Shown: piece by piece, positions 20,000 through 34,055 of the stretch
Position numbering within the stretch: the first letter of the stretch is position 1
How the letters are laid out: each line of letters starts with the position of its first letter
From: Rhea pennata
Lineage: Eukaryota; Chordata; Aves; Rheiformes; Rheidae
DNA length: 64,000 nucleotides
NCBI RefSeq assembly: GCF_028389875.1
Contig: NC_084676.1
Location: forward strand, 8,494,001-8,558,000
Direction: 5' to 3'
Notes under the pieces: generated by a model
The model's input: only the letters and a program-made list of their open reading frames with translations
The model's database searches: none
Told to the model about the DNA's origin: nothing
Position numbers and translations under genes: made by a program

Positions 20000-20290
20000 A
20001 AATCATAAAGCATTTAAGTTGGAAGGGACTGCTCAAGGTCATCTGGTCTAGCTCCCTGCTCGAAGATCCAACATTAGATTCAATTCCAAAGTTAAATCAA
20101 TTTGCTTAGGGGCAAATCCACTTCAGTTCTCCTGAGCATCTCCTACGATGGAGTTTTCACAGCCTTGCTGAGTAGTCTGTTCCAATATCTGACCAATCTT
20201 CATCTGAAATTTTAGTCCTCTTATCTAGCTGGAATTTCTCTTCATGAAATTTGTATCTCTTGTCTGTCCTCTTTTTGATGTTTTGTATTA
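20000..20290 (-). mobile_element. older CR1 LINE 3' fragment
   Basis: AAATCATAAAGCATTTAAG, TTGGAAGGGACTGCTCAAGG and TCATCTGGTCTAGCTCCCTG are diverged CR1 3' words in reverse orientation. The following sequence, with CTGAGCATCTCCTAC and TCCAATATCTGACCA, continues the CR1 3' UTR. More diverged than the copy at 10190. Confidence 0.8.
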
Positions 20291-23200
20291 GTGCATCAAT
20301 ACTTTTTACCAGAAAGTAAAGAAACAATCCTCTCAATGTATAACATAAACAATCCTTCTCAATCTATCTCTAAGTGGGAGGAGAGATGTGGTTAAAGTTC
20401 AGTCTTCCTGTTCTGGATCAGAAGTTAGTCATGTTATCAGTGAAACTCTTACTATGTTTGAAAGTTTCAACCTACCCCACTTGTTGCTCCCAACAGTCCG
20501 CACAAGTTAGCTAAAATGCCAGAGAGCAACACAACTAAATAATTAGTGTTCAACAGTGATACTGAACAATAAAAAAATAGTAATAACCTATGTCATGTAG
20601 TTTAACAGAAGATGTAAATTATAAAAGAAAATAGGAATGTGGGGAGAAGTGGGGTGTAATGATGACTTCTTCAATGAGCTTTCTTTTGCCTGTATTTGCT
20701 GTATCAAATTTCTTTCAAAAGCGTTCCTATTGGATGTACTTTGAATACCTTGAAGGAAAGAAGGTATTCTTTGAAACAACACTGATACCAGAGAACCCTG
20801 ATTCAGCTAGATCTTGTAAGAATTCTAACTGATATCTAACTGCTACTCAACAAAACAAGCAAAACTCAACAGAAGTTGAACAGAAGTTGATTGCTATACA
20901 GCAATTTCATTTGTTTTTCTATCTCCATCTACTGGGAGGAGGCTTTATTACACGCTTGCCTGAAATGGCATGTGTGATCACCTAGATGAAGATGATCATG
21001 AAGATTTCTGTCTGAATTATGGTCAAACTGAAGTTTGGATATGTATACATGTATAAGATTAGTTAACTTTGATCCAGCATCAGTAACAATGATATAAAGA
21101 CAGTTATGATATGAAGAAAATTATACAGGGCTGTGAGTGCCATTTGCTGAATTTTGTAGTTTATTTTTTAATTGACAAACAGTCAAGTAAAATGGATGTT
21201 ATATAACCAACCTAAATGCAGATTGTCTTAATGTATAGTATTTCTTTTTTTAAGATACTCAGCAATAAAGCATTGCTTTCAAGGCAATAAAACTGAATGT
21301 GCATCTTTGAGTTTAGAAATTATACCAACTTGGTTTTATATTCTATTGCATTTCAGGAGCTTGTACTGTATGTTACAACTTAGCTCAGCTGGTCCTAGAC
21401 AGATAAAAATACATGGCTTGACTGGAAGTGCTATGGAATATCTAGAGTTTGCTATCCTATAGCATTTTTCCAACTATAGGGAGGGAAAAAATATCCATGC
21501 TTTCAAATGTAATAATCACTTTTCTGTTGATTGACCAGAAGCTTTAAAATGAGATTTCTTTGCAAGCACAATGATTCTAGGTATAACAGATTATTTCTTC
21601 CTATATGTATGTTGTAGATTATTCTTCAAATTCTCACTCATGTAAACAGAAGGCAAAAGATGATCAATCAGCTTTGAAAAGCACCTATTTTTTTGGATAA
21701 TACCACAATAACTGCAAGAACTTGTATTGAGCAGCTGTGATTGAGCAATAACAGCTTTTCTAGGGTGACATTTCTTTGCTCAGAAATTCATCAATGGACA
21801 GCGAATCCCTTCTCTACAGGAAAGAATGAGCTGTGTTTTGAAGTCCAGTTATTATCTCTGTTGCACAAATTGTCAGTCAAATTTATGATACCCCTCCTGA
21901 GATCTGTCCCCTATGTAAATTAGCAAGGCATGAAAGGATAACTCTTGCACAGCACTTTTGTTCTCTGAGGTAAGTTTTACAGATGGACTTTTATTTTTGC
22001 AGAGTTGTCATTTGTGCATGTTATATTGAAAGTCCTTCTTGAAATTGATGACAGCTTGAACTTCCGACTGGCTCAGTCAACAGCAGCATCCATGCACATA
22101 GCTGAATTGTGAAAATTGAAGAGAACAATGTTATTTTTAATAGATACCTATATTTATGGAGAACTTGCAACACATTTGTCTTATGAAGCTGTTTTGTAAT
22201 CCTCATTTCTAGGAGCTATTCAATGCATACTACAGGTGTGGGCAGTTTTCTTCTTTGCTAAACATTGCATCTAAACTGAAACTCTTTCAGTAATTGCTGA
22301 AATCCAGTGAAGTAATTGATTCTTCTCATCTTTAAAGTGGCTGTTGTCATGCAGCAAACAGTCTCAAAATTCTGTGATCACCTTGTTAGCAAAATCTAAA
22401 TACTCTAACCAAAACGATGTTTTAGTATGCTTTTCTGCTTTTTCAATTCCTTTTAAATTGTATTACTATCTCTATTTTTTCCCACTAAGAAATAGGTCTT
22501 TTATCCAGGATCATAGCACAAATAAGTCATCCAGTTTAATTTGGTTTCAACAGAATCATTGTAGAATCATATCTACGGTAGAGGTATGACAGGTTATGGT
22601 TTAACTTGAAGCCTGTGCAATCCTTTTAGGAACTACCTCATCTTTCGCAGTGCAACTCTATCAGAAGAATTTTACTTGGGTTTCATTTTGTTGTTTCTCC
22701 TCTCCCCCCCACCCCCCCATTTTTTTAAACATGATTAGGGCATAAATACACAAATTCTGTAAATAATGCTAATAATAACTGAACAGAAATCGGATATATT
22801 AGAAGTTGTAACCTGATATTGCACAGAACTGTCATTAAGACTGCAGCAAGGTTGCAGGTGGCTAAAGGAAAAAGGTCTGGCCTCTTAGATGCATCTTTAA
22901 TTGTTGTCTGTAATTGCACCTAAGCAACATGCGTAATCCACTAAATGTTTAAAAAGTGAATTCTCTACAGAGGTAGTTATTTCTTTCACTGCTCTGACAC
23001 ATTCATACTTTCAAAACAGGTAAACATGTTTGTATGTGTTCAATTGGCTTTCTTGGCTTCAGTATCTCAGGCTTAGGGTCTTCTCTTGCTTATTGCAAGT
23101 TCTTAATTTATTGGCCTTGTCGGATATAGTTTAGGTACTGTATTTTTATTCTCAAGGGAAATGTGTAAGATTTTAATTTGTGAAATTGTGTTAATAGGAC

Positions 23201-25766
23201 AAAAAGACTTAAATTCAAATTAATTTTTCATTTTTTAAAGAACACCTTCATTATGTGAGAACATATGGAATTCAGGAGTCTTTACCTGTATACCATGAGT
23301 TCTCCCAAGAAATCTGGATTATTTTCTCATTTCTAAAAAATGACCTTGCCACCTATGAGAGACCTCATTGGGGTAGGAAAGAGAATATTGGATGTTATCA
23401 TTTCTTTTATTTTGGAATTCAATAATATAAACACCAGGATTATCAAGATTGTCTTCTGCCTTGAAGTGTTCAAACCAAAATCTAAAGTGGTCTGATTTTT
23501 CAGAGGACTTCATTCATTTTCTGAAAAGTTAGCCTTCGCTGACCTAGCTTAACTATATCTTTGATAACTCAGTCATAATGTGAAGATGTTGAAGCAGACT
23601 GCTTAGAGAGGGAGGGGTGCAGAAGTTGAGTGCTCTTGCATTTCTTTAATAATGGTTGAAAGATAATTTTTTGAAAATCTATCTGCAACTCTTGTGGTTA
23701 CAAGCATAATGAGATATCAGTGGGATATCAATTGATTAATTATGGGTCTGCCCTCCCAATAGGGTGCATAATGAAATTATGTATTAAATTTAAAGAAACT
23801 AAATATTAAAAGAATCTAAAACTGATGAGCATAGTTTATATGTAAAATACACTGTCCTGGACATAGTTCTAGACTCTTCAATCTGGAATGCTGTTGTGTT
23901 AGGTGTCCTGAAGACTGTGGTAGCAATATTTTGAGTACATTCAGGGTTTGAAAAGATTTTAATTAACATATGTTTCTAAATATTTAAGGGCATGTGAATC
24001 TGGAAATCCAAATTAAGTATTACCAGTCTCCAAGATGCCAGTTACCTGACACATTGTGTATTACCAAATACTTCAACTTAAGAGAATAACAATTTTTCCT
24101 GTATATTTTTTTTTAATTAATATTGCTATATATCTACTAACATGAAATAAGTTCCATAAATCACAGTTCATGGGGGAAGCCAACCTTACAGTAATTATAC
24201 TGTAATTCTTGACTTTATCATTGTCATTTTTACAAAGGTTTTGTTCAAGATTCCAATTTCATTCTCATGATCATTCTAAAACCTTGAAATCTGCTGCTTA
24301 AAACAGGTGAGCTAGTTCTTCCCTTACTGCTCTGTTTTCTTCTTTTGGTAATTTAAAAGGGCTGACTTGTGCACATCATTATCCTGCCATTATACATATG
24401 TCTTTGAACTAGAAAAAAATATATTGATAAGTGAAATTCTAGAACTACAATTTGAACTATACTAATCTACAATTTGTTTAGTGCAGATTATATCAGACTT
24501 TTCCATTAATCTACAGCTATTACTGCAAATGCATTTGAATTGCTCAAAAAAACCCAACACTATCCAAATGCTCAAATGCTTGTATCTAGCTTTTTAAAAG
24601 CAGATAACATACAAGAGTCCCAGTTAAAGATTTAATCTGAAGATAATTTAATCTGGGTTATACTTGTTCTAATATTTTAGAGGTACGTAACTGCTAAAAG
24701 AAATGGAAATAATATTATGCTTCATCTATTTTGCCAAACTATTTTGTCATTTTATACAAAGTCTGTTTATTTTTCTTAGAATGATCATCTACCCTCTTAC
24801 TGCTAAAGAGTGGATGTGAACTATCCTAGTGCCACTTGGGATTTGAACAATGAAGATTATATAAATTAAAAAAAATCTTGCTAGAATCAGCAGAGAATGG
24901 ATGCCATGTTCCACTGTCAAACTGGATTGCTGATGCATGGTCATCCTGTCCTTCCTCAAGTACATCCAGTCCCACCTGCCCCTTTCCTCCCTGGCATGAG
25001 CAGAATGGAGCTCAATTGTGGGGGAACTGCTAAAGGTGCCCCCTTATTATTGGAACTTATTAATGGGCTCAAGATGAGGGTTAGGTACAAATTTATTCAG
25101 TTCTTGCTGGAATTATGTCATCCCAAGCGTATTTGAGGTAAACAACAACCCTGTCCATCTATGTCACTAGATAGACTAGTGGACTTTGTTAGCATATTAA
25201 TAGAGTGACAGAATGTAAACATGTAGAAACTTCTTTAATTCTGTGGCATAATAGATTATTTTAAGGTCTTGGGGCTTTTATTTGAAAAATTCTAATTATA
25301 CCAATTTTTATAGTAGATCTTTTTTTCTTCATTTGGGAACACCTGACAGCAGGATACACCTGTAACAGAAAAAATGATTCAGATTTGGTCTTATAAGCTG
25401 TAACAGTCACCACTTGCCAGCACAGTCTTTTGCTGGAATCGTTGAATTTGGGCAGCATACAAAAACTGTAAACATTTCTTTAAACCAATATGGTCATCAT
25501 CTTTTGGTGTGCTGATGCAAAACTTCTTTGGAAGTAAGTTTTCCGTACTTTACTGTTGCAAGCGTCTATGGTTGAGAAAGATAGGAGGAGGAAGCCAGGC
25601 TTCCCAGATGAATATGTAGGCCCAGAATCTGACTTGGAATAGTTAATGGTTTCTTCTACAGTTTCAGAAAATGTTAGAAAAACCCCTGGAAAGGAAAACT
25701 GTACCTAATAACTGTAGATCATGAAGGATATGAGTTTCAGCATCTGCATTTATAAAACCAGAATAC

Positions 25767-25768
<2 letters not shown>

Positions 25769-25811
<43 letters not shown>
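25769..25811 (+). repeat. poly-A run (about 43 A)
   Basis: Uninterrupted A tract. No retroposed body is recognisable on its left side, so it is called only as a homopolymer. Confidence 0.9.
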
Positions 25812-25814
<3 letters not shown>

Positions 25815-28800
25815 ATCTGACTGAGCTCCAAATAGTTTTGCTAGTTCCTGCAGCTGTGTTCTGTTGCCCTTCTCTCAACTTCCTAATCACTATAGCAAAA
25901 CCAATCTCTTTCAGCAAAACTTCTTTGCATGTGACTTTGAAGTTTAGCAGACCTGTTAATTGTGTTTTGCTAAGCAATAGGCTATTTTGCTTATCTTGCA
26001 AGTGGTCCTTCTTCTAGTAATATATTTCTTTCTTTTTCACACCATTTTAATATGAAATGTTGGCTCTGAGTGATCCAGCATAGATCGATGCAGTTACTTG
26101 TCCTACCTGTAGATCTCAAGCTCTTAAATAAGTTTTCAGGGGCCAGAGGCAAAAAGCCCCTGTACAAATGGTCACAACTCAGTCAATGTAATGCAAAGCA
26201 CATATTATTAACTGTGTGTGTGTGTGTGCGCGTGTGTAGGGACATCCCTCTACTTCATCAATCCCTATCTGATAGGAGTACCTGCCCTCGCTTGTTTCCC
26301 ATTTTAGTTTTATTATCATTTTCTGATCTGAGAGAGAATTGGATGTGGGAAGTAAGCCAACTTACATGCTTCCAAACAACCCATCATTCTGAACATCTCA
26401 AAGCTAGTATGATCACTAGACAAAAGAAAAGCTCTGTTGCAAGTAGACACACTAGACTGACAATGCTGAAGACCAAGGGACAGATATATAGAGCTATTTC
26501 GGTGCTTTGAAGATATTCAGATGTTTAACAGAATTATTTAAAGACAAGTTAGGCAGCTGTGTCTACTTCCCACTGAATTTTACGTAGTCATTTCTGTAAA
26601 TTGTCTACATGTTTAGGCACTTTATATTGCCCAAAGGCCTCTGAATAACAAAAGTTTGTTAAAACTAATGGACAGACATTTATTTCTCTTTACCAGAAGA
26701 GAACCAGATTTGTAAGAGCAGTTCTTAATAGGAATTTTGACCTTAAGTACTGTTGTTCAATGGAGATACGAAAAGTTTTATGACATTTCATCAGTATGAC
26801 CTGTTAGAAATGTATGCACATATTACTTTTCATTAACACAATTCATTTTGTAGGAATTGTAAACAGAACTTTAGTACTTTCATCAGCTTTCCTATTTCCT
26901 CTTTTTTGATTCGGTCTAAACTATTAGACATTCCCAGCTGAATATCAATTCTAATACTTTGTGAAGTGAACAAGTCATAAATCAACGTAAGTATAGCTGT
27001 TTCTTTCTAGAAACAAAATTCTGTTAATTTTGTAAGTAATAGACTCCTACGAAACAGGAGACCTGAATTATACTGTTTTTTTTAATAATCTTTTCTTTTT
27101 TAAACTTATACAATAAAATGACTAGTGATTATTAAAACTCCCACTACTGATGCTTCAATTCAAAAACAAGCATCCCGATCCTTTGATGGGTTTGTTTAAC
27201 AGATGACTCATATAACTAACACAGTGGGAAACATATCTTCATATACAACTCTGTTGTGATGCCATGCCAGAATGCAGGAGGGGAAAATGGACAGAATTCT
27301 CTTTTCTCATCTCAATTGATATTACCATTTATGGTTTCCTTGATGTTATCCAACTGAACACAGAGAATAGGATTCCAAATAGATAAAGTAGATTTGTGTG
27401 CAAAATACACATGGATTTATGATTTTAAATCTTTGCATCTAAAAAGGATATGACTGAAGGAAGATACTAGTGAGAGGATGACACCCCGTGACACTATGGA
27501 ATTGTGAAACATTTTGAATTTAATCATTATTAAGTTTGTCAGTTCTCCAATAACTTTTTATCTAGCCTAGGTCTTACAGCTTTACTGCTATTGTGATGGC
27601 TAATTAAGATAATATTGTGGATAAAAGTGAAATAGATACAGCTTGCTCAACTAAGATAGGCCTTTCTCTCTCCCCTCTGTGCCCTTAGAGATGTATTTAA
27701 ATGAAAAGCCAAATGACAAAGTGTTAAGGAAAGAGTGATGATGGAACAGAACAAGCTGCACCATCTCTGTTGGAGCAGATTGCAATACGTTTCAGTTTTA
27801 ATGTCTTCACAGACTTAAATGTTTTGGTATTTTTGGTGCCCGGAGGTTTCTCTTGGTATTCAAGATGAACTTCAAGCACTGTGATAGACATGCTGTGTCC
27901 TTTGCAAGCTAAAACGCAGCCATATATTCTCCTAAACCTAGAAGAATGGGTTACTGTACACACATGCTCAGTGGCGATTTGACCGGCAGCAGCCAGTCCT
28001 AGACTGGTCTGTCAGAGGAACCCGTGGACCACAAGAGTCTCTCTGCTAATCTCAACGATTAGCGACGTGGAGGAGAATTGTCTGAAACTGGTGGGCTTAT
28101 TTTGTTGTCTACAAAGAGCAATAAATAACCTCAATGGCAAAAGAAACTGGTTACAAAGAATAGTATTTTTTGTGTTATATTTTGTGCTCATAGTACAAAG
28201 CACACTATTTCTAATGTATTTATTTTACAGACTCGAAAAAGAATTTTACTTATCCTACATCGGAATGCATATATAAGAGTTGACATTTTCATAAGGTTCA
28301 TGCTGATTGCATGGAAGCAACACTCTCCATTCTAGCTAATATAATCTATTTTTGTAACAGACATTTGGGTCAATCTGTTCTCATACAAATTCTGAATAAA
28401 CACATTGTTTTTCACCCTGTCTATACATTCTGAATAGATATGAAAAATGTAAAGCAAATGGGCAAGCTAGAAGAATTGTGTCCCTAAATTTCCAAGAATT
28501 ATTGTTTACTACTATATAGTATTAGGACTATAAAATCTTTTTTTTTTTTAATCTATCCTATGAAGTTTCAGGATACAATTTCAAACTATTTTTTAAGTCA
28601 AAGAATAAAAGCTGGTATTTCTGCAGACAGATGGCTAACCATGTAGTTATCCTATTCGCATGTGCAAGCAAAGGTTGTAGCAGTCTCATTGCCTGTACCT
28701 TGCTTTCAAAGTTTAGCCTTAATTTTATTTACAGAGGTGTTTATTAAGTAATGTAGGAAGTTGATTCCACTGTGCCTCTTTTTCACAAGGGTTACAGTAT

Positions 28801-29770
28801 ATAAATGAATTAGGGTTATGTTCTGAAATCATTTTATCTTACAGCAAGATTTAATATGAAGTACATGTAATTAAATTAGAATTTGATTACCAACTTTTGA
28901 CCTACTCTAGTACTTATGTATTTGGTTACCTTACAGAGTGTTAGCATTAAATTTTGCAATAATTGAAAAATATGATTGCATTTAAAAAATACTTAGCAAT
29001 GACTGCACAGTTGTTTAATTTAATAACCTAACTAGATTGACTGAAATCATTAAAAATCATTTGAGTCTTCTGTGTATTTAAATACACTCAGACCACTCTG
29101 AGCTTGAGGAGTTGGTTTTACAAGCATCACCAAACAGCTTTTGTGTCATGCAGCACTTTGCAAAGCTAATTAAATGCCTTCATGAAGGATTTGCTTTCAT
29201 GAACAAGGAATATTCCTTTCTAACCACCAAAGAATTGCCTTGTAAGATATGGTAATCAGAGAGCTGGAAAATAGCTCCAGTGGTTGGAGTCTTTTTTTTT
29301 TTTCCTTTTTTTTTTTTTCCAGTAAGCAGCCTCATAGACAAAATAGCTTTTTCTCGATGCAGAAGGCATTCCTCTTTTCTGGAGATCAAAGATTCAGTTT
29401 TTGATGTATTCACAAGAAAAACCAGGCTGCTCAGTATCATATTAGATTCTGGGGAATTTGATGTCTTCCCACTATGTGGCTTTGTACCAATAAACATGAC
29501 TGATAATCATGGTCAGGAAAACTTCAAAATTAGAGGAGCAGTGTCAAGAAGCTTTTCAGGAAAAAAAAAAAAAAAAAAAAAGCTTCTTGTAACAGACCTA
29601 ATAGACCTCATTTGTATAAGCCATTTATTCTTGATAATAATCATTGAAGATAGACAAGATATATGTCTGGATGTGCTGTTGTTGCACAACCTGTGTATTG
29701 CTAAATCTCAATTTTAAATCTTTGAGTAACAGAAGCTCAGTTTGGCTCTCTCAGGTGAATTTTGCCAAGA

Positions 29771-29772
<2 letters not shown>

Positions 29773-29811
<39 letters not shown>
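29773..29811 (+). repeat. poly-T run (about 39 T)
   Basis: Uninterrupted T tract; no retroposed sequence recognised next to it. Confidence 0.9.
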
Positions 29812-29812
<1 letters not shown>

Positions 29813-30490
29813 ATGAGCTATTTTAACTAAAAGTAGCTAGGACCTTAAATGCTGGTGTTAGCATTTAAAGTAAGAACCATGTTGCTTTGTGCACATTCTG
29901 TTTTGAATGAAGTGATTGGAAGGGAGAAGGGAGGGGAGGGAAATCTCTTCTAATGAGTGATTTGACATCTCTTCCTTTACACTGAAGACTATTGATTTTT
30001 TTTTTCCTCTTTTTTTCCTTTTTTCTTTCTTTTTCTTTTTTGGTAGCTGACAATTAAAGGTCTTAACATAAGTCTACATAAAAAGCAGTGTCTCATACTG
30101 CGTCGTGAGAAAGGCAGTTCACTTGTGCATGGGTTGCTGAAGAACAAATGTTAATTTAATAAAGCATTTACAAACCAGGGAAGGTGTCCTATTTGTGATA
30201 ATGAGATGCTGCTCTTATTTCCATGGCTCGCCAGTGAAGGGAGGGGTCCATGTTGTAGCTTCTGAGAAGCAAAGCTTCAACTGGAGGCTCTGCAGCATGT
30301 TGAGTCACTGAAGATAGAAGTGCTTCATCACCCCATTATAATTCTGCTTTGTTTTTTTGCTCCTGGGCTTGCCAATACTGCTTTATTATTTTTTTTTCTT
30401 GTAGCGTTTTATAACACACAATCCAAAGTATTGAAAAAAAAGTGGGATTGCGACAGGGCTTTTTTGTGCATTTCTTTCCCCTGTGTGCAG

Positions 30491-30618
30491 CCCATGTCAG
30501 GATCCTCGCCGGTTTCCTAGGAAACTGCTGGGGCTGAATTTGGATTGGCTCCGTGCTCGGATTGATCGCCGAAGTCGTGGGCAGTTTCAAGTGGCAGCAG
30601 CCTCATAGGTTGCACAAA
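30491..30618 (+). other. candidate spliced exon (non-coding or upstream GABRB2 leader)
   Basis: 128 nt preceded by a strong polypyrimidine tract and TGTGTGCAG (ends 30490), and followed by the near-ideal donor GTAAGT (AAA before 30619). The segment is distinctly GC- and CpG-richer than its surroundings, with CpGs such as those in GATCGCCGAAGTCG. One frame is open until TAG close to the end; no known protein is recognised. It could be a lncRNA exon or an alternative upstream GABRB2 leader exon. Inferred only from splice signals and composition. Confidence 0.35.
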
Positions 30619-32517
30619 GTAAGTAGCGTGAAATGATTCACCGTTTCAGATGCTTTTATTTTGAAGTAAACCGTATGAAGCGGTACATATGTAATGCCTT
30701 TGAAAAGTTTGATTGGAAACGAGTAATGCGCTGAATAGTCCTCCTTTTTTTTTTGATGACAGACTTTATGTATTCTTCCTTCATTTCAAGCTGCCCAGAG
30801 CTATTTCAGGATTTTCAGGCAGAGATGCCTGGTGTGGGACACTGGGCTTATGCCTGCTTTCCAGTATTTGGGAGAATCAGAAGTGAGGAGGAGGCAAAAC
30901 AAAACAAAACAGCAAGCAAATAAACAAAATGCCCAACCCCAAAGTTACACAGTCAAAGTGGGTGAGTATGGGGGTGGTTGTCTTTTTTCGTATATGGTCT
31001 GGTATTTCTGTGGCATTTGTCACAGCAGGAGAGTGTGGTTAAAACAAGTCCTGTTACTACGTATACCTAGTATATACATATTGGATTAGTATATACTGGC
31101 CTAACCAAGGTTTAATTTTTTTTTTCTTTGCAAGTTGCTACATTTTCTTCTTCTATCTTTGGCAGTGAATAGGATGCGGTCCCTGAGTGTGTTTGTCAGA
31201 CTTCCTGGACCCAGACTCTTCACTCAGACCTGTTTTGGGGAATTGATTGTATTCAGTATGGTTGAGAAAACAGAAAGATTCATTGTAGATAAAATGGCTC
31301 ATATTGCCCCAAATTTTGATGACACTCACTGAAGACTCCTTTTTTAAGATACCATTCTGCATCATGGAAAATTTCACACAAATACGGTGAGGAGAAAATC
31401 ATTACAAGTGGATAAATAAGCTTATCTCACCAGTTTTATGTGAATTCAAGTATGCTTCAATTCTTTCAACAAGTTAGCGAGTGCTAGGTTTACTAGTTAC
31501 TGGAATTTTCCAAACAAGGTTTTATGCTTCAGTTCCTCCATTTTGGAGGGAAAAATAACAGCGAAGTCCCAGATGAAATTAACAGAGTATCCTAGAATTC
31601 TAGCTTGTGAATCAAAAGTGTTTGACATGGAGTTTTTGCTGCTGCAATGGTACTCTATATTTTTTTCCTCTCTTTTGAGAGAATTAGGTAGCCAGAGATA
31701 AAAGAGAATATTACAAATGACATTCTTTAGGTTGCAAGACTGTTTCAAAGAGCACATCTTGAGGTTTGTCTGATCTCACTGAGACCCTGGTTTTGGTGGT
31801 GACCTCTAGACACTACTGTAATTTGAATTTAATTTCTCTATAGAAATTTGTGTTCTTGTGTAGATGAGGTTCACGTCACAGTTCATAATGATGCTGAAGA
31901 TTAGCATTTATTCTTCCATCAGCTGTTAAACAGGACAGCAACATGTTTGTTTTCAGAAATTCTTTGGTTACTAAAGCCTCTTTATGTCAAGTTATCTCAT
32001 TTACTTTTGAAAAGGCAAACTGCATAGCATAGAGCAAAGAACACTCTCTCTCAAGAAATTATCTAAAAATTGATGGATGATAATGTAGTTCCCCAGTACT
32101 TTGGATCTATGCAGCTGTTGCCTTTAATATCTAGTATCAGACTCTTTTGGTGGACAAAGATGGTGAAGTATCTGATCTTAGCAAAGAGCTTATATCATGT
32201 TGTGAAGAGCTAATATCTCAGATTACCTTAAGATGACTGTATGATTGTTTTAGCAGAAACACATTAACAGGGAAGAGTGAGTTCTAAAATAGGTGTTCAT
32301 ACAGTTAAGAGGAGTATATCATTTAAAGATATGCTTACCCTCTTTGTTTTTCAGCTTCCACTTCCTCAGGAGCAGCTTTCTTTTTTTCCTTTTCATCTTT
32401 ATTTTTGAGTAACTCTAACACTTTGTTCATAATCGTAGGCATTATTTCAATTCAGAAAATAATACATAGCTAAAGTATATCTTCATGTGTGCATACAGCC
32501 TTGATGGTAATTAATAG

Positions 32518-32690
32518 CTGTGGAACAGATTGCCCAAAGCCATTTTGCAGTCTCTCTTTGACGGTTTTCAAGACCAGACCGGACCAGATACTGAACAACC
32601 TGGTCTGACCTCAGAGCTGACCCTGCTTTGAGCAGGAGGTTCAGCTAGGTGGCCACTGAGGTCCCTTCTAAGCTGAATTATCCTAGCCTA
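32518..32690 (+). mobile_element. diverged CR1 LINE 3' fragment
   Basis: CTGTGGAACAGATTGCCCAA, CTTTGAGCAGGAGGTTCAGC and GAGGTCCCTTCTAAGCTGAA match the CR1 3' end on the plus strand. The terminal octamers are degenerate or lost. Confidence 0.75.
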
Positions 32691-33439
32691 TGCATCTTAG
32701 TCTAGACAGTGATTGGACTAAGCTCTAGTTTTCAGCTCTTGCTTCACATTGCTCTTTGTCCCATTAAAGAGCTTTTTTGTTCTTAGTGCCTCTGTCATGG
32801 GAAGAAAATACTTAAATACAAGCAAGCCAATTCTCACTCTTTCTAGAAGAAGTTACGTGATCTAGCTGTTTGTCTTCCCCATAAGTCATTTTCTCCAACT
32901 GTTGGCCATGGCTTAGGTAGGGCAAAAATGCTTAAATATATGTATTTTTTTTCTTTTTAATTTATATCCTAAAGGTGGATGCAGAATTCCAGTTTCATAG
33001 TTGCCAATGGTGCACGCAGAAGTCAGATCTTCTGTCGTCTTGTTATTCAAGTTGGTCAGAAATAATATGATCAAACTTCTGGAACAGAAATGTTCTGATC
33101 AATTTTTTTTTTTTTTTTTGCAAATTTTTGTGAAAGCGATTTCTTACAAGTTTGGTCACCAGTTGGTCTGCTGTACAGTTAGATGTTAAGAATAAATAGC
33201 CAGACACACAGATTTTCACATGGATTCTTTAATCTCTTGGCCTCACATATATTCAGGGGTCTGAAGATGCTTCACTCATTCTTTCAAAGCTAGAAACCCC
33301 AGGAATTCAAGGGCTACCCCTACAGAGCAATCAGCTTCTTCTTTTGGCATAAATGATATATAATATTGATTTGTACTCATTTTTTATGTCCTTCAAAGAT
33401 GAACTTTATTACATGTAGGCAATTACCTCCATCAACCAA

Positions 33440-33890
33440 ATTTGTAATCCTTTGAAAGAATAAAATCAAGCTTTCTCTCTAGACCAGTTCTCTCTAAAAT
33501 CATGTAATCTGGCATTATGTATTTTCTGTACCTCAATTTGTCAGACTGCAGCCACCTTCTATTATTTTGCCAAGAATCAAAGTTGGGCAGCTGGCCTGCG
33601 GTTACCTGATTCACTCCTCTTGGCATTTTTAATATGGGCACAGCATTGGTGCTCTTATCTTCTGGACTTTCTCCAGTTTTCCATGATTTATTAGAAAGTT
33701 AATACTAGCAGACGAGATCTTCTTTGCCACCTTTCCTTTACTATGCCTAGATAGAAGTTTTCTAGGTTTTCTGATTTTTAAAGTGTTTATTCCTGATAGG
33801 CTTTCTTTAGCATCCTTTCTAATAATTCATTGTCAACAAATTATTTTGCCATCTTTGTCCACAATACCTTATCCTGCTCTTTTTCTATAT
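33440..33890 (-). mobile_element. fossil LINE fragment (CR1/L2-like, antisense)
   Basis: GGGCAGCTGGCCTGCGGTTA, TTAATATGGGCACAGCATTG, CTTCTGGACTTTCTCCAG and CCATGATTTATTAGAAAG follow the order of an ancient LINE reverse-transcriptase region in reverse orientation. Open reading is long lost. The similar-looking stretch at about 35300-35500 may be a continuation interrupted by microsatellites. Confidence 0.5.
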
Positions 33891-34003
33891 AAAACGTGAC
33901 TGTTCATTGTACATATTGATTTTATCCCTAATGTGATGTAACTAACTTAAGATATATTAAAGATATATCTTTATATATCTTAAGATATATCTGGTATTGC
34001 ACA

Positions 34004-34055
34004 TATACTACAGCTATCTTTTTCTTAGTTATAGGTAACATATAGCTGTAGTATA
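34004..34055. repeat. 14-bp perfect inverted repeat, 24-bp loop
   Basis: TATACTACAGCTAT at 34004-34017 and its reverse complement ATAGCTGTAGTATA at 34042-34055. A second palindrome (TTAAGATATAT, 33947-33957, with ATATATCTTAA, 33973-33983) lies just left of it. Confidence 0.85.

Larger units (their letters stand above)
5771..30490. other. intergenic DNA between GABRA6 and GABRB2, left part
   Basis: AT-rich, CpG-poor sequence. Apart from the repeats listed separately I see no protein-coding exon. Open frames here are short (at most 146 codons) and match no family I know. Slightly more GC-rich islands without recognised content lie at 16740-16870 and 19140-19390. Confidence 0.6.

Noticed and set aside
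25721..26017. Open frame through the poly-A run (poly-Lys)
   Set aside because: Produced by the homopolymer; no gene evidence on either side.
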